From: UMGS1370 sp963557065
GTDB taxonomy: Bacteria; Bacillota; Clostridia; Lachnospirales; Lachnospiraceae
Reading direction: 5' to 3'
Length of the DNA: 64,000 nt
Assembly: GCA_963557065.1 (NCBI GenBank)
Contig: CAUWCT010000045.1
Location: 1-64,000, forward strand
The notes under the pieces were generated by a model. The model was not told the origin of the DNA. It worked only from the letters and a program-made list of their open reading frames with translations, and searched no databases. Both the position numbers and the translations under genes were made by a program. Shown piece after piece: positions 24,074 to 32,514 of this stretch. Position 1 is the stretch's first letter. The number at the start of each line of letters is the position of its first letter.

Positions 24074-26374
24074 TTACCACCGAATCGTCACCTTAAATAA
24101 ATCTGCTTCTACTTCTATTTCCATCCTGCCTCCCTGAAGTTCCACAAAACTTTTTGCAATGGCAAGCCCCAGTCCGGCTCCTTCTGTATTGCGGGATTCG
24201 TCGCCTCTTACAAACCGTTCTGTCAGTTCGTTGGGGGATACATGAAGTTCTGCTGCAGAGATATTTTTCATAGTCACTACTACCTGACTCTGCACCATGT
24301 CCCCGTTTTCTGTTCTCTGTTCTGTTTGAATCTCCACATAGGCACGTGTACCGGGAAGACCGTATTTTGTAATATTGACCAGGAGATTTTCAAACACCCG
24401 GTAGGTTTTCTGACTGTCCAGATTTAAAATTACTTTTTCTTCCGGTAAATTCCAGCGAAAATCAATTCCGCAGGATTCTATTCTGTCCCCTAATTCCAGA
24501 CGTACCTGCTTTAACAAACTGACAATGTCTACTTCTACCAGGTTAAGAGGCGTAATGCCGCTGTTGGCTTTGCTGACTTCAAATAAGTCCTCAATCAATG
24601 ACTTTAATCTCATAGATTTTCCTTCCAGCACCTCAATATAGCTGCGGCGTTCTTTCTCTGTAATATCTTCCTGTTTCAAAAGATTTACATATGTAATAAT
24701 TGCCGTCAGAGGCGTTTTTAAATCATGGGATACGTTGGTCACCAGTTCCGTTTTCATCCTCTGGCTCTTTACCTCTTCCTGAACTGCCTTTTTAAAGCCA
24801 TTCTGAATCTTAAGAAGCTGCTTGTAGAATGGAGCAAAAATCCCCAAATCTTCTTCTATCTTTACATCCAGATTTCCATCTGCCATCTCATTAATTGCAG
24901 ACAGAAGAATCTGGTATTTCTGATAAGCTTTTTCCCAATACCGTTTTAAGATAACAAATAAAACAATGGAATAAACAATCAGTGCCAAAATCCCTAAAAA
25001 CCACAGACAGCAAATCAACGTTACAACTACGAAATTGGCAATCACAATTTTAAGAATCACTTTATTGGATTTTTCCTGCCAGTCTGTGTGAATAATGGAA
25101 TCTAAAAATCTGACACAATATTTTTTTATCCACCGGAAACAGGAAAGTATCCGCCCACAGCACCATCCGGTCACTGTCCTCTCTTTAAAATAGCGGAGCG
25201 GCCCCAGTGTAAAAACACTTCTTAAACACAAGGCTGACCAATATACAATGCCGAAGGTCACTGCCCAGTAAAGGCCGTTGAGGATGCCGACAATTTCTGT
25301 CCCTCCCCTGTAGCCGAATGCTTCTGCAAGAATCTCCATCATCTGTCCATTCATGGAGATCTGAATCATTGCGCTGCCGTAAATCACGATAAACGCATCT
25401 GCAAATAAAGCCATGGCTACCAGAGCAAGAGGCGCCCTGCTGATTCTTCCAAAGCCAAGACGGATAACCGGGAGGAGAGGCATCAATAAAGCAGCGGCGG
25501 CCAAAAGAACGGCCAATACTCCCCAAATTAAAAAGAAAATTCCATTCGCTGCTATGTCATAATGATCGACTCCCTCCATCTCTTCCCCTGTTCCCAGAAC
25601 CATTTCTTTATCTACTGCAAACTCATACGTTCTCTGCTGAGGGCCGGAAAAAGAAATCCCCTCATATACATAATCGTTTCCAAAATAAGCGGCCAGCGGA
25701 TCGCCTTCACTATATATATTGGAAAATACATATTGATACTCTTCCAGTATCTGTACAGCTTCTTCGCTGCCGGACGACCCGGTATAAGAACATCTTCCCA
25801 TACTGTCAAAGCTGATTTTAACAGATACCTGATTCTCTTTATCAAACTCTTTTATTCCTTCTGATATTACCCGGCCGTTTTCATCTGTTGCCCGAACGTT
25901 TTCTGCGCCTCCCAATGTCTGCAGGGCATCATTCCAGGAAGAACCTTTTTCATCTATGTATCTGCGGATTTCTTCCAGATATTCCTTGTGTGCCTGATTT
26001 TCTCCCCAGGACACTTCATCGCCTTCTGAAACAGAGACCCCATTTTCTATTGCAATTTCTGTCGCCTTTCGGCTTTCTAAAAGAGGTTCCAGCTCTGGCA
26101 CAAACACTTGAGACGGCTGAAGTTTTTTCCCTGAACTTCTCTGGGCTTCCTCCATCCACATGCCATATCCGCCGCCCCAAACCAAAGTTGCCAGATTATC
26201 AACCCTTTCGCGATTTAAAGAATCGGTCTCATAAACCTGATACCTGGCTTTCCAGTTTTCTGCCCGTTCCCAAATATAGGGATATGTGCCAACCATTCCC
26301 GCAGCAGCCGCAATGACCAGCAGCCATGTTAAAAAAATACCTAATCTATGCCTGTTTTTCAATCTTGTATCCAA
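24074..26374 (-). CDS. Membrane sensor histidine kinase (VanS-like)
   Basis: 766 aa. One N-terminal helix (RLGIFLTWLLVIAAAAGMVG), an extracytoplasmic region of roughly 240 residues, then about five more helices grouped between residues 275 and 470, a short juxtamembrane stretch, the HisKA H-box VSHDLKTPLTAI (H550) and the ATPase domain with N-box FENLLVN (N663) and G-box EGAGLGLAIAKS. The start appears to be a TTG at 26374, inside the end of the regulator gene. No ATG before the first helix is available. It is longer and more polytopic than classical VanS. The stimulus is unknown. Confidence 0.9.
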   Translation of the reverse strand: MDTRLKNRHRLGIFLTWLLVIAAAAGMVGTYPYIWERAENWKARYQVYETDSLNRERVDNLATLVWGGGYGMWMEEAQRSSGKKLQPSQVFVPELEPLLESRKATEIAIENGVSVSEGDEVSWGENQAHKEYLEEIRRYIDEKGSSWNDALQTLGGAENVRATDENGRVISEGIKEFDKENQVSVKISFDSMGRCSYTGSSGSEEAVQILEEYQYVFSNIYSEGDPLAAYFGNDYVYEGISFSGPQQRTYEFAVDKEMVLGTGEEMEGVDHYDIAANGIFFLIWGVLAVLLAAAALLMPLLPVIRLGFGRISRAPLALVAMALFADAFIVIYGSAMIQISMNGQMMEILAEAFGYRGGTEIVGILNGLYWAVTFGIVYWSALCLRSVFTLGPLRYFKERTVTGWCCGRILSCFRWIKKYCVRFLDSIIHTDWQEKSNKVILKIVIANFVVVTLICCLWFLGILALIVYSIVLFVILKRYWEKAYQKYQILLSAINEMADGNLDVKIEEDLGIFAPFYKQLLKIQNGFKKAVQEEVKSQRMKTELVTNVSHDLKTPLTAIITYVNLLKQEDITEKERRSYIEVLEGKSMRLKSLIEDLFEVSKANSGITPLNLVEVDIVSLLKQVRLELGDRIESCGIDFRWNLPEEKVILNLDSQKTYRVFENLLVNITKYGLPGTRAYVEIQTEQRTENGDMVQSQVVVTMKNISAAELHVSPNELTERFVRGDESRNTEGAGLGLAIAKSFVELQGGRMEIEVEADLFKVTIRW

Positions 26375-27056
26375 CTCCCCACACCACCTTTAAATATTTT
26401 GGTTCCTTTGGGTTAATCTCGATTTTCTCCCGAATGTTGCGGACATGAACCATAACCGTATCTGTATTGACTGCCCGTTCATTCCACACTCTTTCATAAA
26501 TCTCTTCTGCCGAGAACACCCGTCCTGGATTTTTTATTAACAACAGTAAAATTTTAAATTCCATTGGCGTCAGCCGCACCGGACTTCCGTCCGCTATGAC
26601 CTCTACCGTCTCCTCATTGACCTCTAAACCGCCAATGCGGTACAGCTTGGGATTTTCCGGTTCTTTTTTCTCCAGCCGGTCCATAAACCGTTTGTACCGG
26701 CGAAGCTGGGAACCCACTCTTGCCAACAGTTCCATGGGAGTAAACGGTTTTGTGATATAATCATCCGCCCCCATATTCAGCCCCATGATTTTGTCTACTT
26801 CCTCTGACTTGGCAGACAAAAAAATCACCGGAATATCCCATTTTTCCCTTAGCCGGACTACCATGGTAATCCCGTCCATTCTGGGCATCATAACATCTAC
26901 AATCGCCAGGTGAATTTCCTCCTGCTCCAACACGTGCAGCCCCTCTACGCCGTCTGCCGCCTGAAACACAATGTAATTCTGACTTTTTAAAAAAATCTCC
27001 ACTCCCTCTCGAATCTCTTTATCATCCTCTACCAATAAAATACGGTTTGCTTCCAT
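26346..27056 (-). CDS. OmpR/VanR-family response regulator
   Basis: 236 aa from the ATG at 27056 (GAGGAAGGA ribosome site). Receiver domain: acidic pair in LLVEDD (D11/D12), phospho-acceptor D54 in IVDVMMPRMDG, Lys in LSAK. Winged-helix DNA-binding domain from about residue 130: LTPMEFKILLLLIKNPGRVFSAEEIYERVW and TVMVHVRNIREKIE. It overlaps the kinase gene by 29 bases and forms a two-component pair with it. Confidence 0.95.
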   Translation of the reverse strand: MEANRILLVEDDKEIREGVEIFLKSQNYIVFQAADGVEGLHVLEQEEIHLAIVDVMMPRMDGITMVVRLREKWDIPVIFLSAKSEEVDKIMGLNMGADDYITKPFTPMELLARVGSQLRRYKRFMDRLEKKEPENPKLYRIGGLEVNEETVEVIADGSPVRLTPMEFKILLLLIKNPGRVFSAEEIYERVWNERAVNTDTVMVHVRNIREKIEINPKEPKYLKVVWGVGYKIEKQA

Positions 27057-27060
27057 ATTG

Positions 27061-27261
27061 CTATCCTTCCTCATTTTTTACTCCGGTTTGTACATCCGGT
27101 TTCTTTGAGTTAGTATAGCACGTCCGCCCCTTGCTGTGCATGGTTTTTTCTCTCTGCTTTTTTATCATGTCCATGCAGGTATCGGTAAAGATCATAGAAA
27201 CAATAAACACTGTCACTGCCAAAATCCCGTATGCAGCCCACCTCGTCACTTCCTGCGTCAT
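27061..27261 (-). CDS. Small single-helix membrane protein in the two-component operon
   Basis: 66 aa. It has an N-terminal helix (AAYGILAVTVFIVSMIF) and a basic, hydrophilic tail. I recognise no family. A clear AGGGAGG ribosome site lies 6 bases before the ATG, and the stop is 4 bases before the response-regulator start, so it reads like a true first gene of the operon. On the minus strand a TATACT lies at 27294-27299. It may tune the kinase, but that is only inferred from position. Confidence 0.6.
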   Translation of the reverse strand: MTQEVTRWAAYGILAVTVFIVSMIFTDTCMDMIKKQREKTMHSKGRTCYTNSKKPDVQTGVKNEEG

Positions 27262-27354
27262 TTCACATTCCTCCCTGTTTCTGATGTGTTTTTAGTATAG
27301 TCTGCATTTCTAAAGTGGGGCCGCAGGAAAAACGAAAGATTTTCTAAAGCAGAA

Positions 27355-27392
27355 CTGCCGCATCTATGATTTTCTAATCATTGATGCGGCAG
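27355..27392 (-). terminator. Hairpin after the anion permease gene
   Basis: CTGCCGCATCTATGAT and ATCATTGATGCGGCAG pair with one T-T mismatch. It lies 65 bases past the permease stop. The T-run is weak, so termination is likely but not certain. Confidence 0.6.
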
Positions 27393-27456
27393 CCACACTT
27401 TCCGGACACAATTACTTATTTTTAAGATATTTGGTCAAACTGTCATCATATATAAT

Positions 27457-28917
27457 TTACAGCAATATATTCGCTATTGGAAGGCTAATGGCCAATACCA
27501 CTGCCAGTTCAATTCCAATAAAAATCAATGTATATTTATAGATTTCCTTCGGCTGCAGCCACTCTTTATTTCCAAACAGCATTGCCGCAAATGGAGAAGC
27601 GGCCGGTGTAATAGCTGCTGACGACAATACAAATAAAATCATCATAGATACTACCGGAGCAGAATTCATTCCGGATGCCATGCAGAATGTAGCAATAACC
27701 GGCTGTAATAAAAGTCCAATTACAAAACTGTTGCACAGATTTGTAAGCACTACCGTCAGCAGCATAATAATAATGGCAAATGCAGAAACCGGAATATTCT
27801 TAAATAACGGCATCAAAATGCTATTTAAAAATTCGGATACTCCAGTACCTTCGTTGGTCAGTGTATTTCCTAAAAGAATTGCAGACGCAATCAGAAAATA
27901 TGTGCTCCAGGAAAATCTCTTCATACTCTCCCCAAATACCATCAACGGTTTTCCGGCAATCCGAATCGTACACAGTAAAAATACAACGAACGCCGCAATG
28001 CCATAAGTATTGGCTTTTATTACACGAGCCACACTCCAATTTGGAGCAATACTTGGAATCAAAAGAACCGTAATAAAACCGGCAAAAAATATTGCAATCA
28101 GCTTCTGGCTTAAAGACATAGGCGGAAGAGGATTTTTATTCAGATCTTCCATAGTCAGGTTCTTTAATTTGCTTACATCTGGACGCAGTACAAATCTGGT
28201 AAACAAAACCAGAATAATCACACAAACAAATGCATGGATCAGCCCGGTAGCCAGGTAGCCGGCATTATTTACTTCCACTGGCGTTCCCATAATATTTCCT
28301 GTCACTGTAGTGTAATTACTGAGCAAAGCAAGTCCATTTCCCATAAAAGGAGGAACCGGAAATCCAAGGAGTGTTGCAATCGTTACAAGAATTAACATAA
28401 TGGTAGGGAATTTCTCATTTTTCTTCATTCCCACTGTCTCAAAAATATCATATAAAATCGGTCCGAACAGGAAAATCGGCGTAAACCCGCCCATAAATGC
28501 TCCCATTAACACACAACCTACCAGAATGTAAAATACCAGCATCCAAGGATGGCCGAGGCAGCTTTTTCTTGTCAGAAAAAAACGGCCGCAGTATTCTGTC
28601 AGTTTATTATCTACCATTGTGTTAATAACCAAGAGCAGGAACATAACCTGAACCAGAATCGGATTTCCGAATGTAGACGACAATACCTCATTCATACTGC
28701 TGATTCCGGAAATACCTACCAGAAAAATCGCCAGAATACTGGATGTAAGCGGATCAGATGTAGTCCACAAATACAGTGTGCCGATAAAAATTCCCAAAAT
28801 CTTCATTCCCATCGGTGTAACGTGTGGAAGCTGAAACGGCAAAAACCGAAATAATAGCATAATTCCTATGCCGATTGCCAAATGTACGTACCTTAAATCC
28901 TTTTTTTTCGTTTGCAT
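27457..28917 (-). CDS. SLC13/DASS-type anion permease
   Basis: 486 aa with 11-12 helices. The pattern is that of the divalent-anion:sodium symporter / ion transporter superfamily: two similar halves, each with a re-entrant region (TTSDPLTSSILAIF and NPILVQVMFLLLV; later FSWSTYFLIASAILLGNTLTNEGTG and VVLTNLCNSFVIGLLLQP), ending in AAITPAASPFAAMLFGNKEW. Known members carry sulfate, dicarboxylates or tartrate. Here it is divergent from a Crp-type regulator and shares an operator with the arylsulfate sulfotransferase. It may move sulfate or organic sulfate esters. The substrate is inferred from context only. Confidence 0.85.
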   Translation of the reverse strand: MQTKKKDLRYVHLAIGIGIMLLFRFLPFQLPHVTPMGMKILGIFIGTLYLWTTSDPLTSSILAIFLVGISGISSMNEVLSSTFGNPILVQVMFLLLVINTMVDNKLTEYCGRFFLTRKSCLGHPWMLVFYILVGCVLMGAFMGGFTPIFLFGPILYDIFETVGMKKNEKFPTIMLILVTIATLLGFPVPPFMGNGLALLSNYTTVTGNIMGTPVEVNNAGYLATGLIHAFVCVIILVLFTRFVLRPDVSKLKNLTMEDLNKNPLPPMSLSQKLIAIFFAGFITVLLIPSIAPNWSVARVIKANTYGIAAFVVFLLCTIRIAGKPLMVFGESMKRFSWSTYFLIASAILLGNTLTNEGTGVSEFLNSILMPLFKNIPVSAFAIIIMLLTVVLTNLCNSFVIGLLLQPVIATFCMASGMNSAPVVSMMILFVLSSAAITPAASPFAAMLFGNKEWLQPKEIYKYTLIFIGIELAVVLAISLPIANILL

Positions 28918-28960
28918 AATAAATAACCCCCATATTTTATAGTTGCGAACCTTTAAAAGT

Positions 28961-29001
28961 ATGATAATATATTAACAGACACAAAAATATAGCCATGACT
29001 A
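28961..29001 (-). promoter_or_regulatory. Crp-type operator and inferred promoter of the anion permease
   Basis: The near-palindrome TAGCCATGACTA (28990-29001) is centred at 28995.5. A TATCAT -10 hexamer (minus strand) lies at 28961-28966, giving a start near 28954 and an operator centre at about -41.5, the class II activator position. Confidence 0.62.
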
Positions 29002-29036
29002 ATTTTCTGCAAAATAAAATGTGAGGATGATATGTT

Positions 29037-29705
29037 ATGAATGAAACTGGAGTCAAATCTTATTTTATCCAGTATGGAATGAAGGTCTTTGTCAGCAAGG
29101 AAACGTCTCTCTGCAGCCAAAAGCTTTCTGACAATTATGTTTATTATCTGGCTGAAGGGATTGCAAGTCTTACTTCTCTGACAAAAGATGGAAATGAAAA
29201 AGATTTTTTATATTTTCCTGCTGGAAATCTATTAGGATTTGTACCAGCTCTCATGCGTCACTACCGCAGAATTCGGAATGAGACGATAGTTGACAGCGCC
29301 ATGCATTTTACTTCTTTCGGCATTGGAACCAAAACAGACTGCATTTTTTACCGAATCAGCGAACCTGCATTTGAGTCTCTGCTGAACAGAGATCCCATCT
29401 TCGCATCTCATATCATGGAAGCCACTACGCGCAATTTTGCTTCCCTGGTCATGAAATTTCACGATGTTCAGGAAGAATCAATTTCTACGCGGCTATACCA
29501 GTGGCTTCTTACCTTCAGCCAACCTGAAGGCAGTTTTCGAGCTGTTCCCCGCGGTTTTACCTATACAGATATTGCAAAATATCTGGGCGTTCATCCAGTA
29601 ACCGTCTCCAAGCTGGCCAGCGAACTGAAAAAAAAGGGAATTATAAAAAAAGAACAGGGCCGAATTTTAATTGTTGATGAAAAACTTCTGAAAGAACTCC
29701 TATAA
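29037..29705 (+). CDS. Crp/Fnr family transcriptional regulator
   Basis: 222 aa. Cyclic-nucleotide-binding-type beta roll in about residues 20-115 (VYYLAEGIASLTSLTKDGNEKDFLYFPAGNLLGFVPAL), long dimer helix, and a Crp winged helix at the end (GFTYTDIAKYLGVHPVTVSKLASELKKKGIIKKEQGRILI). The four-cysteine cluster of Fnr is not present, and the cAMP-contact residues are not conserved, so the ligand is unknown. It lies between two copies of a Crp-type operator, one facing the anion permease and one facing the sulfotransferase, and probably activates both. Confidence 0.92.
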   Translation: MNETGVKSYFIQYGMKVFVSKETSLCSQKLSDNYVYYLAEGIASLTSLTKDGNEKDFLYFPAGNLLGFVPALMRHYRRIRNETIVDSAMHFTSFGIGTKTDCIFYRISEPAFESLLNRDPIFASHIMEATTRNFASLVMKFHDVQEESISTRLYQWLLTFSQPEGSFRAVPRGFTYTDIAKYLGVHPVTVSKLASELKKKGIIKKEQGRILIVDEKLLKELL

Positions 29706-29721
29706 TCAATCTTTTAAAATA

Positions 29722-29762
29722 TAGCCGCGACTAATTTCATCCTGTAAAACATATGTTATTAT
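29722..29762 (+). promoter_or_regulatory. Crp-type operator and inferred promoter of the sulfotransferase gene
   Basis: TAGCCGCGACTA (29722-29733) with the same AATA/ATTT flanks as the site at 28990. A TATTAT -10 hexamer at 29757-29762 gives a start near 29769 and again an operator centre at about -41.5. The -35 position is poor, as expected for an activated promoter. Confidence 0.65.
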
Positions 29763-29807
29763 TTTGTCAAAATCAAATCCGGTTCCCCGGAGAAGGAGAA
29801 TTCAATT

Positions 29808-31673
29808 ATGGCAGGTGTATCTTACTCTTTTCAGGAACATTTGATCAAAAGACAGGCAGCGGCCGAAAACGCTATGCTGCAGGAACTTCGTTCCGGCAAT
29901 TATACTATCAACAATCCGCTGGTATCCTATAATCTTTATTTGATCAATCCGCTTTCTGCAGTAATTTCCTTTTACACAGAAGAGGAAACTGCTGTAACCG
30001 TAACCATTTATGGCAAAACAAAACAGGCATCCATCACCCATACCTTCCCGAAGGCAAAAGAACATGTTCTTCCGATTTTGGGACTGTACTCTGATTATGT
30101 CAATCGGGTGGAACTGCGTACATACCGCGGAACTTCCCACATAGTAGAAATTCCAGTTCCCAATATATTTGAAGATGGTTCCCCTCTGGAATCCATGGAT
30201 ACTACACCGGAATATCTGCAGGATTACTGTATTTTCCTGTCTCCTGCCGGCTCCGAGTTAGCTACTGCTTATGATTATGCAGGAGATATACGCTGGTGTC
30301 TGAATATTAAATGTGTATTTGATATGAAACGGCTTAAAAACGGACATGTACTCATGGGAACCGATCGTCTGGTTCAAATGCCTTACTATATGTCCGGTAT
30401 GTATGAAACCGGTCTCTGCGGAAAAATTTATCACGAATATCGTCTTCCCGGCGGTTCTCACCACGATGCCTTTGAAATGCCGGATGGCAATCTGCTGTGC
30501 TTAACAGAAGACCTCACTTCCCCTACTGTAGAGGATATGTGCGTACTATTAGATAGAGAAACCGGGGAAATCATAAAAACCTGGGATTACAAAACCTTTT
30601 TGCAGCCAGGACTTGGCAAGAGCGGAAGCTGGTCTGAGAAAGACTGGTTCCACAATAATGCAGTCTGGTATGATGAAAACACGCATTCCCTCACTTTTTC
30701 CGGACGCCATATGGATGCTATCGTAAATATCGACTTTGAAACCGGAAAACTGAACTGGATTATCAGTGATCCTGAGGGATGGCCCCAGGAATGGGTCGAT
30801 AAATACTTTTTCAAACCAGTTGGCAACAACTTTGGATGGCAGTATGAACAGCACGCCTGCCTGATTACTCCAAATGGAGATGTTATGTGTTTTGACAACC
30901 ATCACTGGGGTTCCAAAAATAAAGAACATTATCTAATGGCAAAAAACAATTATTCACGTGCAGTCCGTTACCGGATTAACACTGAGGATATGACTATCCG
31001 GCAGGTGTGGGAATATGGAAAAGACAGGGGTGCTGAATTTTTCTCTCCATATATTTCCAATGTAGAATTTTACAATGAGGGGCACTACATGATCCATTCC
31101 GGAGGAATTGCCTATAATAAGGATGGTGAGATTTCCGAATCTCTGGGAGCATTTGAACAATTCATGGATGGCTCCTTAAAAGCCGCCACTCTGGAAATCT
31201 GTAATGACAAGATTATGATGGAACTGCATACCAAGGGCAATTACTACCGCGCCGAAAAAATGAAACTGTATGAAGAAAATGGAAATCTGGAATTAGGTGA
31301 AGGCTCTCTCTTAGGACACATGGGTATAACTGCGGAATTTGATACAGAGGTTCCGGCTGCTCTTTCTCCTGATCTGCTTCCAGATAAATTTGAGGCTCGT
31401 GTAGAAGATGAGGAAGATCGTTTTACTTTCCATGCTAAATTTGAGAAAGGACAGCTTGTTATGCTGCTTCTTGAACAGGGTGATGAAATTCACCGGTACT
31501 ATATTTCTACCTCTGCTGTTTCCAGGAAAGCAATGTGCTGCGGTACATTCCTGGAGTCCGACGAACGCGTTACCAAGACCAGCATCAACAAAGCCGGCTT
31601 AAGCGGCACATACAATTTGTTTGTAATTGTCGATGACATCAAATATCCTTGCGGCGCCCTCATTGAGTGCTGA
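29808..31673 (+). CDS. assT: Arylsulfate sulfotransferase (PAPS-independent), cytoplasmic
   Basis: 621 aa. Transfers sulfate from one phenolic sulfate ester to another phenol without PAPS. An N-terminal beta domain (about 1-125) precedes a six-bladed propeller. EKDWFHNNAVWYDE (H282), WQYEQHACLITPNGDV (H349) and EGHYMIHSGG (H430) plausibly match the three active-site histidines of E. coli AssT, one of which is transiently sulfated; YSRAVRYRI and VWEYGKDRGAEFFSP are also family motifs. There is no signal peptide and no DsbL/DsbI pair, unlike the periplasmic proteobacterial enzyme. It resembles the enzyme reported from intestinal Eubacterium A-44. AAGGAG sits 8 bases before the ATG. Confidence 0.92.
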   Translation: MAGVSYSFQEHLIKRQAAAENAMLQELRSGNYTINNPLVSYNLYLINPLSAVISFYTEEETAVTVTIYGKTKQASITHTFPKAKEHVLPILGLYSDYVNRVELRTYRGTSHIVEIPVPNIFEDGSPLESMDTTPEYLQDYCIFLSPAGSELATAYDYAGDIRWCLNIKCVFDMKRLKNGHVLMGTDRLVQMPYYMSGMYETGLCGKIYHEYRLPGGSHHDAFEMPDGNLLCLTEDLTSPTVEDMCVLLDRETGEIIKTWDYKTFLQPGLGKSGSWSEKDWFHNNAVWYDENTHSLTFSGRHMDAIVNIDFETGKLNWIISDPEGWPQEWVDKYFFKPVGNNFGWQYEQHACLITPNGDVMCFDNHHWGSKNKEHYLMAKNNYSRAVRYRINTEDMTIRQVWEYGKDRGAEFFSPYISNVEFYNEGHYMIHSGGIAYNKDGEISESLGAFEQFMDGSLKAATLEICNDKIMMELHTKGNYYRAEKMKLYEENGNLELGEGSLLGHMGITAEFDTEVPAALSPDLLPDKFEARVEDEEDRFTFHAKFEKGQLVMLLLEQGDEIHRYYISTSAVSRKAMCCGTFLESDERVTKTSINKAGLSGTYNLFVIVDDIKYPCGALIEC

Positions 31674-31674
31674 T

Positions 31675-31718
31675 AAAAAAGTCCAGGGACCAGGCTGAGC
31701 CTGTCTCTGGACTTTTTT
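31675..31718. terminator. Bidirectional terminator after assT
   Basis: AAAAAAGTCCAGGGACCAGGC and GCCTGTCTCTGGACTTTTTT pair around a TGA loop with minor mismatches. It lies between convergent genes (assT on plus, the ABC transporter ATPase on minus). Confidence 0.88.
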
Positions 31719-31736
31719 GATTTGTCCTGCCTTTTA

Positions 31737-32504
31737 TTATTTCAGCATCTCTCCATATCTTCCCAAAAAGCTTTGAGTCCGCTCATTGCCGGACGCAAAT
31801 ACAGTTTCCGGAGTTCCCTCTTCTACGATAACGCCGTCGGCCATAAATATCACCCGATCGGAAATATCCCTGGCAAACGCCATCTCGTGGGTGACGATAA
31901 CCATGGCAATATTTAAATCTGCAAGAGAGCGGATAACCTTTAATACCTCTCCGGTCAGTTCCGGGTCCAGGGCGGATGTGGGCTCATCAAAAAACAAAAT
32001 CCGGGGATGCAGGGCCAATGCCCTGGCAATTGCAGCTCTCTGGCACTGCCCTCCGGAAAGCTGGCAGGGGTAGGAGTCTGCCTTGTCCTCCAGCCCCATC
32101 TTCTGAAGCAGCTTTCTTGCCTCTGATTCTGCCTCCTTCCGATCCCTTTTCTGCACATGGATTGGCGCGTCTGTAATGTTTTTTAACACCGAATAGTGGG
32201 GAAATAGATTAAAATTTTGAAATACCAGGCCATACAGACTTTGTATTTCTCTTAATTCCTTCTTAGGCGCATAACTTATACGCCCCTTTCCCTCGGCCAG
32301 AACTGCCCTGGTATCTCGATACCAAATCTCTCCCCGATCCATGGTTTCCAGCATGGTGGCGCACCGCAAAAGTGTGGATTTTCCTGACCCGGAAGGTCCG
32401 ATGATAGACACAATTTCTCCGTCCTCCACGCTTAGAGAAATATCTTTTAATACCTCCACATCTCCAAAAGACTTTTCAATGTGATTTATGGTTAAAATAC
32501 TCAT
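31737..32504 (-). CDS. Polar amino-acid ABC transporter ATPase (GlnQ-type)
   Basis: 255 aa. Walker A GPSGSGKST, signature LSGGQCQRAAIARAL (usual form LSGGQQQRVAIARAL), Walker B ILFFDEPTSALDPEL and the H-loop VTHEM. The order and length match GlnQ/HisP. It pairs with the permease 10 bases upstream and the binding lipoprotein before it. It energises uptake of an amino acid or derivative. Confidence 0.94.
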   Translation of the reverse strand: MSILTINHIEKSFGDVEVLKDISLSVEDGEIVSIIGPSGSGKSTLLRCATMLETMDRGEIWYRDTRAVLAEGKGRISYAPKKELREIQSLYGLVFQNFNLFPHYSVLKNITDAPIHVQKRDRKEAESEARKLLQKMGLEDKADSYPCQLSGGQCQRAAIARALALHPRILFFDEPTSALDPELTGEVLKVIRSLADLNIAMVIVTHEMAFARDISDRVIFMADGVIVEEGTPETVFASGNERTQSFLGRYGEMLK

Positions 32505-32514
32505 AGTCCCCTCC

